From positions 1 through 10,082 of the forward strand of contig JAUUYD010000042.1 in the NCBI GenBank assembly GCA_030590585.1: 10,082 nt of DNA, given 5' to 3'. Below, piece by piece: positions 6,986-10,082 of this stretch (positions are counted from its first letter, which is position 1; each line of letters starts with the position of its first letter). Below the pieces are notes generated by a model. That model saw only the letters and a program-made list of their open reading frames with translations, searched no databases and was not told the DNA's origin. This DNA comes from Spirochaeta sp. GTDB taxonomy: Bacteria > Spirochaetota > Spirochaetia > Spirochaetales_E > Spirochaetaceae_B. Both the position numbers and the translations under genes were made by a program.

Positions 6986-7596
6986 TGACAGTTCAATGCG
7001 GTTTCTATCGTATGTTTATTGACCCTCTGCTCAGGCCCTTGAGGAAGCGTATGGCGGCGCTTGTACCGGATGGGGCCACTGTCCTTGAAGCGGCATGCGG
7101 TACCGGAGAGCAATCGCTGATTCTTTCAAGTACCGCAGGACGTGTGGTGGGCTTTGATTACAACCCGGGAATGGCAGACTGTGCCCGGGGACGTGTCCCC
7201 CGGCGGTCTGGAAATCTGTCATTCCTGGAGGCTGATGCCAGGAATCTGCCTGGTATCGGGGACGGTGAGTTTGACTATGCCACGATTACCCTGGCCCTGC
7301 ATGAAATGAATCCCGCGAACCGTATTCCGGTATTGACGGAGCTCTCGAGAACGGCCGGATATCTGTTGCTGGCCGATTATTCAAGTCCTCTGCCGTCTAC
7401 TATCCCCGGCCGGTTTATCCGGCTGATTGAATGGGCGGCAGGGAAAGAACACTACACCGGATTCTGCAGTTATCAGGAATCCGGGGGGCTTGATACTCTG
7501 GTGAGTGAGGCAGGTTTGAAGATTGTTGAGGAGCATCCGGCTTTGAGGGGACTTGTCAGGATACTGTTATGCTGCGTTAAAAGTGAGGAATTATAG
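6985..7596 (+). CDS. Class I SAM-dependent methyltransferase, substrate unknown
   Basis: A 203-residue soluble methyltransferase with a Rossmann-like fold. Motif I is VLEAACGTGEQ (33-43), the acidic residue for the SAM ribose is Asp58 in VVGFDYN, the adenine contact region is FLEADARNLP (80-89), and the post-motif segment TITLALHEMNP (100-110) resembles UbiE/Methyltransf_11 proteins. A later HYTGFCSYQESGGL stretch (156-169) probably belongs to the substrate lid. The residues do not identify the acceptor: a small molecule, quinone or RNA would all be possible. The start overlaps the ywbE stop by one base, so the gene is read with dbpA and ywbE; there is no separate strong Shine-Dalgarno, as expected for coupling. 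No clear terminator follows its stop. Confidence 0.85.
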   Translation: MTVQCGFYRMFIDPLLRPLRKRMAALVPDGATVLEAACGTGEQSLILSSTAGRVVGFDYNPGMADCARGRVPRRSGNLSFLEADARNLPGIGDGEFDYATITLALHEMNPANRIPVLTELSRTAGYLLLADYSSPLPSTIPGRFIRLIEWAAGKEHYTGFCSYQESGGLDTLVSEAGLKIVEEHPALRGLVRILLCCVKSEEL

Positions 7597-7616
7597 AACT
7601 GCATCTCTAAAAAGTG

Positions 7617-7645
7617 TTGAAATATGTGCTCTTTAGAACTATAGT
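7617..7645 (+). promoter_or_regulatory. Promoter of the AAA ATPase gene
   Basis: TTGAAA (7617-7622) and TATAGT (7640-7645) each match five of six sigma-70 consensus positions and are separated by 17 bases, the best promoter I see in the window. Transcription would start near 7652, just before GAGGTG (7654-7659) and the ATG at 7664, giving a very short leader. The -10 box lies inside a perfect 12-base palindrome. Confidence 0.6.
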
Positions 7646-7656
7646 TCAATAAAGAG
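7629..7656. promoter_or_regulatory. Nested dyad over the -10 box and ribosome-binding site
   Basis: The core GAACTATAGTTC (7636-7647) is a perfect palindrome centred on the -10 box. Outer arms CTCTTTA (7629-7635) and TAAAGAG (7650-7656) are also inverted repeats, with only AA (7648-7649) unpaired. As DNA this is a good candidate operator. In a read-through transcript from the upstream operon it would fold into an 11-bp hairpin covering part of the Shine-Dalgarno. A second TAGAACT (7594-7600) matches the one at 7634-7640, 40 bases upstream. Confidence 0.5.
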
Positions 7657-7663
7657 GTGTTTA

Positions 7664-8869
7664 ATGATCAATCGAGATCAATATATTGAGAGCTTGATTG
7701 CTTTTAAAGATAAAAAAATAATAAAGGTGATTACTGGTATAAGAAGATGCGGTAAGTCCACATTGCTGGAAATGTTCCAACAATATTTAATCTCTCAATC
7801 AATTGATGAGAGCCAGATCATTTCGATTAATTTTGAAGATATGGATTTTGATGAATTAAGAGACTCTGAACGCCTTTATCAATATATAAAAGAGAACTTG
7901 AGCGAGGGTAGGAATAACTATGTTTTCCTGGATGAGATACAGCAGGTAGACGGTTTCCAGAGAGTTGTTGACAGTTTATATCTCAACAAAAATATTGATA
8001 TATATATTACCGGATCGAACGCAAAAATGCTTTCAGGTGAGATTGCTTCATTGTTATCAGGCAGATATGTTGAAATCGAAATGTTACCCCTTTCCTTTAG
8101 AGAATATGTAGATTATCAGGGCAATCAAAATAACCTTGCCGGGAAATACATTGATTATTTAGAGTTGAGTTCATTCCCCTATACCCTGGAACTTGGAGAA
8201 AACAAGAAACTGATTCGAGATTATTTAAGTGGTGTATATAACACTGTTGTTCTGAAAGACATCATCGCGAGGAACAGAATCTCAGATGTTCTGATGTTGG
8301 AAAGCGTTATACGATTCCTCTTTCATAATATTGGTAACATTTCGTCTATTAAGAAAATAAGTGATACGATGACTTCAAGCGGGAGAAAAATATCCACACA
8401 TACTGTCGAATCTTATATAAAAAGCCTGATGGACAGCTATATCATATACCAGGCTAAACGCTTCGATATTAAGGGAAAACAGTATCTGAAAACCATGGAA
8501 AAGTACTATGTAGTGGATATTGGATTAAGGTATTTTCTACTTGGCAGCAAGGCCGTGGATACGGGGCATATTCTTGAAAACATCATATACCTTGAACTGA
8601 GAAGAAGGGGATATGAAGTCTACATCGGTAAAGTGGATAAGTTTGAGGTGGATTTTATTGCAAGGAATAATGACGGGATACAATACTTCCAGGTAGCTGC
8701 GACAGTTCGGGAAGAGAGCACCTTGGAGAGAGAACTGAGGCCATTAAAAAAAATCAAAGATGATTATCCTAAACTTTTGTTGACATTAGATGATGATCCT
8801 GAGGCTGATTATGATGGGATCAGGAAAAAAAATGCACTTAAATTTCTGCTGGAAGACTATTCCAATTGA
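7664..8869 (+). CDS. AAA ATPase with DUF4143 C-terminal domain
   Basis: A 401-residue protein of the AAA_14/DUF4143 family, common in anaerobes and archaea and often present in many copies. Walker A is GIRRCGKST (25-33), Walker B YVFLDEIQQV (86-95), followed by ITGSNAKML (115-123) and LSGRYVEIEMLPLSFREY (131-148). A helical, winged-helix-like middle is followed by the C-terminal restriction-endonuclease-like fold: LENIIYLELRRRGYEVYIG (304-322), EVDFIA (328-333) and YFQVA (341-345), where Gln343 occupies the usual catalytic-lysine region, as in many relatives. The family's biological role is not established. The family's Gly-Gly-Phe-Pro motif appears here as LSSFP (168-172). The gene is much more AT-rich than its neighbours and has its own promoter, suggesting separate acquisition. 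GAGG six bases before the ATG supports the start; the stop is a TGATAA double stop. Confidence 0.9.
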   Translation: MINRDQYIESLIAFKDKKIIKVITGIRRCGKSTLLEMFQQYLISQSIDESQIISINFEDMDFDELRDSERLYQYIKENLSEGRNNYVFLDEIQQVDGFQRVVDSLYLNKNIDIYITGSNAKMLSGEIASLLSGRYVEIEMLPLSFREYVDYQGNQNNLAGKYIDYLELSSFPYTLELGENKKLIRDYLSGVYNTVVLKDIIARNRISDVLMLESVIRFLFHNIGNISSIKKISDTMTSSGRKISTHTVESYIKSLMDSYIIYQAKRFDIKGKQYLKTMEKYYVVDIGLRYFLLGSKAVDTGHILENIIYLELRRRGYEVYIGKVDKFEVDFIARNNDGIQYFQVAATVREESTLERELRPLKKIKDDYPKLLLTLDDDPEADYDGIRKKNALKFLLEDYSN

Positions 8870-8875
8870 TAAATG

Positions 8876-8917
8876 CGGAAGCCGCTTGAGCGGCTCCGGG
8901 TACAGGGCTCTGCCCGG
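8876..8917. terminator. Two overlapping hairpins after the ATPase gene
   Basis: The first stem (8876-8898) pairs CGG plus AGCCGC with GCGGCT plus CCG around a TTGA loop, with one bulged A. The second (8896-8917) pairs CCGGG and CAG with CTG and CCCGG around GGCT, and shares 8896-8898, so the two are mutually exclusive. They begin seven bases after the ATPase stop. Neither has a clear U tract, so a termination role is inferred from position between convergent genes; a dispersed palindromic repeat is the alternative. Confidence 0.45.
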
Positions 8918-8950
8918 GGTATGAAACCATTCATTGACAAACTCCGGTGG

Positions 8951-8980
8951 AGCAGCCCATCACCAACTTTGGGTGCTGCT
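8951..8980 (-). terminator. Hairpin at the stop of the right-edge radical SAM gene
   Basis: AGCAGC (8951-8956) and GCTGCT (8975-8980) pair, the stem continuing by two G-C pairs after a bulge. On the minus strand it overlaps the stop codon (8979-8981). Immediately downstream on that strand comes a smaller CTCC/GGAG stem (8942-8952) followed by TTTGT. Together they could terminate the minus-strand gene, though the U tract is short. Confidence 0.35.
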
Positions 8981-10082
8981 AACCTTCCATAATGAAATCC
9001 AATCCCTCCGCCCCCGGGTTCAGCCGATAATTCCCTGGTACTTCAGGGACAAAAGCGGCCAACTCTTCGATATCGATAATTCCCATATCCAGATGTTCTG
9101 CCAGAATCCGGGGATTGTGGGTGAATGCAAGGACTGCGGGAAGCGGCAGATCTTCCCGGTAAGCGCTTTCGGCAGTGAACAGGCAAACCAAATCACCTAA
9201 AATGGGCTTCAGATCGGAATGCTCCGATTTTCCAATCAGTTTTCGGACGAATTCCGCCAGACGGGCGGGCCTTTCCGTTTCATGGGATATCTCATCCTCA
9301 AGGAGAAATGCCTCAACGAGTTCAACCGGCCGTATCCCCAGTGCTTCGGTGGTGATAAGAAACCATGGAACAGCCCGGCCTTTGTTATAAAGCTCGTTGA
9401 TGGCGGCGGTTAATGCGGCTGTCTCGGACAGGTCTTCGTCGGTGAATCCAGTGTTCCCGTTCCTGCTTTCCTTTCCGGTGACGGTATAGGGAGCCTCATT
9501 CAGATACCGGAGGCCGAGACCGCCGGCGGTTTCTCTAAGCCGGGTTCCGGGAAGAACTGACAGGGGAAAGATGTCCAGATGGTTCGGAGCACATGAGAGG
9601 GCGAAATCAAGGCTCTCCCTGAAGCCTTCCAGGCTGTCACCGGGAAGCCCGTAAATCAGATCCAGACCGTAGGGTACCGCGTTCTCATGCAGGGTTAGTA
9701 ATTTTTCCTGAAACTTTTCCGGCGAAAAAGGTCTGCCGATATTTTTTGCGACTTCAGGATGTGCTGTCTGCAGGCCGATTTGCAGGGTACAGCCGAGTTC
9801 GGCGTAGAGTTCTGCCTGCTCTTCGTCCAGGAATTCAGTTCTAATCTCCATGTGATAGCGGAGTTCAGGTGCCTTGGAAATAAAAAGTCTTAATAACTTC
9901 TTTGCCCGTTCGGAAGAGGCATTGAAGGTAGGGTCCAGGAGAAAGACATTTCCGGTACCCCGTTCTTTCAGCTGCTTGAGCTCTTCCCCGGCCCGGGTAA
10001 GGGATTTGTGCCTCACCCGATCGCTGCCTTTGGATTCAAAGCAGAAATGACAGTTGAAAGGGCAGCCCCGGGTGAGTTCCCA
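8979..10082 (-). CDS. Radical SAM protein, probably B12-binding-domain type; 5' end outside window
   Basis: The visible 367 residues start inside the protein. A GTG at 10016 could serve as a start codon, but the frame stays open to the window edge and there encodes TRGCPFNCHFC (fragment residues 4-14), the CxxxCxxC cluster motif, so the gene is truncated by the window and not a short protein. Further radical SAM signatures are LQIGLQT (fragment 100-106) and LDLIYGLPGDS (140-150). The C-terminal half is helical and resembles the tail of B12-binding radical SAM proteins. The N-terminal domain should lie beyond base 10082. The reaction is unknown. It is of the same broad family as the gene at 3779-5290, with related but clearly diverged sequence, so the pair is not a recent duplication. 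It converges on the ATPase gene. Confidence 0.87.
   Translation of the reverse strand, partial: WELTRGCPFNCHFCFESKGSDRVRHKSLTRAGEELKQLKERGTGNVFLLDPTFNASSERAKKLLRLFISKAPELRYHMEIRTEFLDEEQAELYAELGCTLQIGLQTAHPEVAKNIGRPFSPEKFQEKLLTLHENAVPYGLDLIYGLPGDSLEGFRESLDFALSCAPNHLDIFPLSVLPGTRLRETAGGLGLRYLNEAPYTVTGKESRNGNTGFTDEDLSETAALTAAINELYNKGRAVPWFLITTEALGIRPVELVEAFLLEDEISHETERPARLAEFVRKLIGKSEHSDLKPILGDLVCLFTAESAYREDLPLPAVLAFTHNPRILAEHLDMGIIDIEELAAFVPEVPGNYRLNPGAEGLDFIMEG

Noticed and set aside
7664..8869. Defence system or toxin-antitoxin module
   Set aside because: The ATPase stands alone with no partner gene, and the AAA/DUF4143 family has no established defence role that the sequence would confirm.
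7597..8875. Insertion sequence or other mobile element carrying the ATPase
   Set aside because: No transposase, terminal inverted repeats or target-site duplication could be found around the AT-rich gene.
9979..10016. GTG at 10016 as start of the right-edge gene
   Set aside because: The frame continues upstream to the window edge and encodes the essential RGCPFNCHFC cluster motif, so the true start is outside.

Overview
The window looks like ordinary chromosome from an anaerobic or facultative bacterium, mostly about 50% G+C, with one AT-rich gene embedded in it. The mix of genes (YaaA, a cysteine-rich FabK/nitronate-monooxygenase-type flavoprotein, FabF, two B12-binding-type radical SAM proteins, DbpA with its rRNA-binding domain, YwbE and an AAA/DUF4143 ATPase) would fit a free-living spirochaete. 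That is an inference from gene repertoire only: no rRNA or other phylogenetic marker is present.

Layout. Bases 1-782 (minus) encode almost all of YaaA; its last few codons lie outside the window. A 109-172 base divergent gap separates it from an FMN-dependent oxidoreductase on the plus strand (start best placed at 955, end 2427). That gene converges on fabF (2474-3715, minus), with a small hairpin between the two. Upstream of fabF on the same strand is a radical SAM protein with the CxxxCxxC cluster (3779-5290, minus). A divergent gap follows, then a compact plus-strand operon: dbpA (5384-6775), ywbE (6791-6985) and a class I methyltransferase (6985-7596), the last two overlapping by one base. 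An AT-rich ATPase gene (7664-8869, plus) has its own good promoter, with a palindrome over the -10 box. A hairpin cluster (8876-8980) separates it from a second, 5'-truncated radical SAM gene that runs off the right edge (8979-10082, minus).

How the genes fit together. The flavoprotein and FabF suggest fatty-acid or acyl-chain chemistry, since FabK is an FMN enoyl-ACP reductase of the same superfamily, but the two genes converge and are not one operon. DbpA acts in large-subunit ribosome assembly; YwbE and the methyltransferase are coupled to it by position, and their roles are unknown. The ATPase looks like a separately acquired single-gene module. Four starts were moved from the longest possible ORF because Shine-Dalgarno placement favours a later ATG (flavoprotein, fabF, first radical SAM, ywbE), and two genes are open at the window edges.

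I see no tRNA, rRNA, CRISPR array, insertion sequence, prophage or clearly new multi-gene system. The most unusual signals are regulatory: dyads that overlap the ribosome-binding site of dbpA and the promoter and ribosome-binding site of the ATPase.
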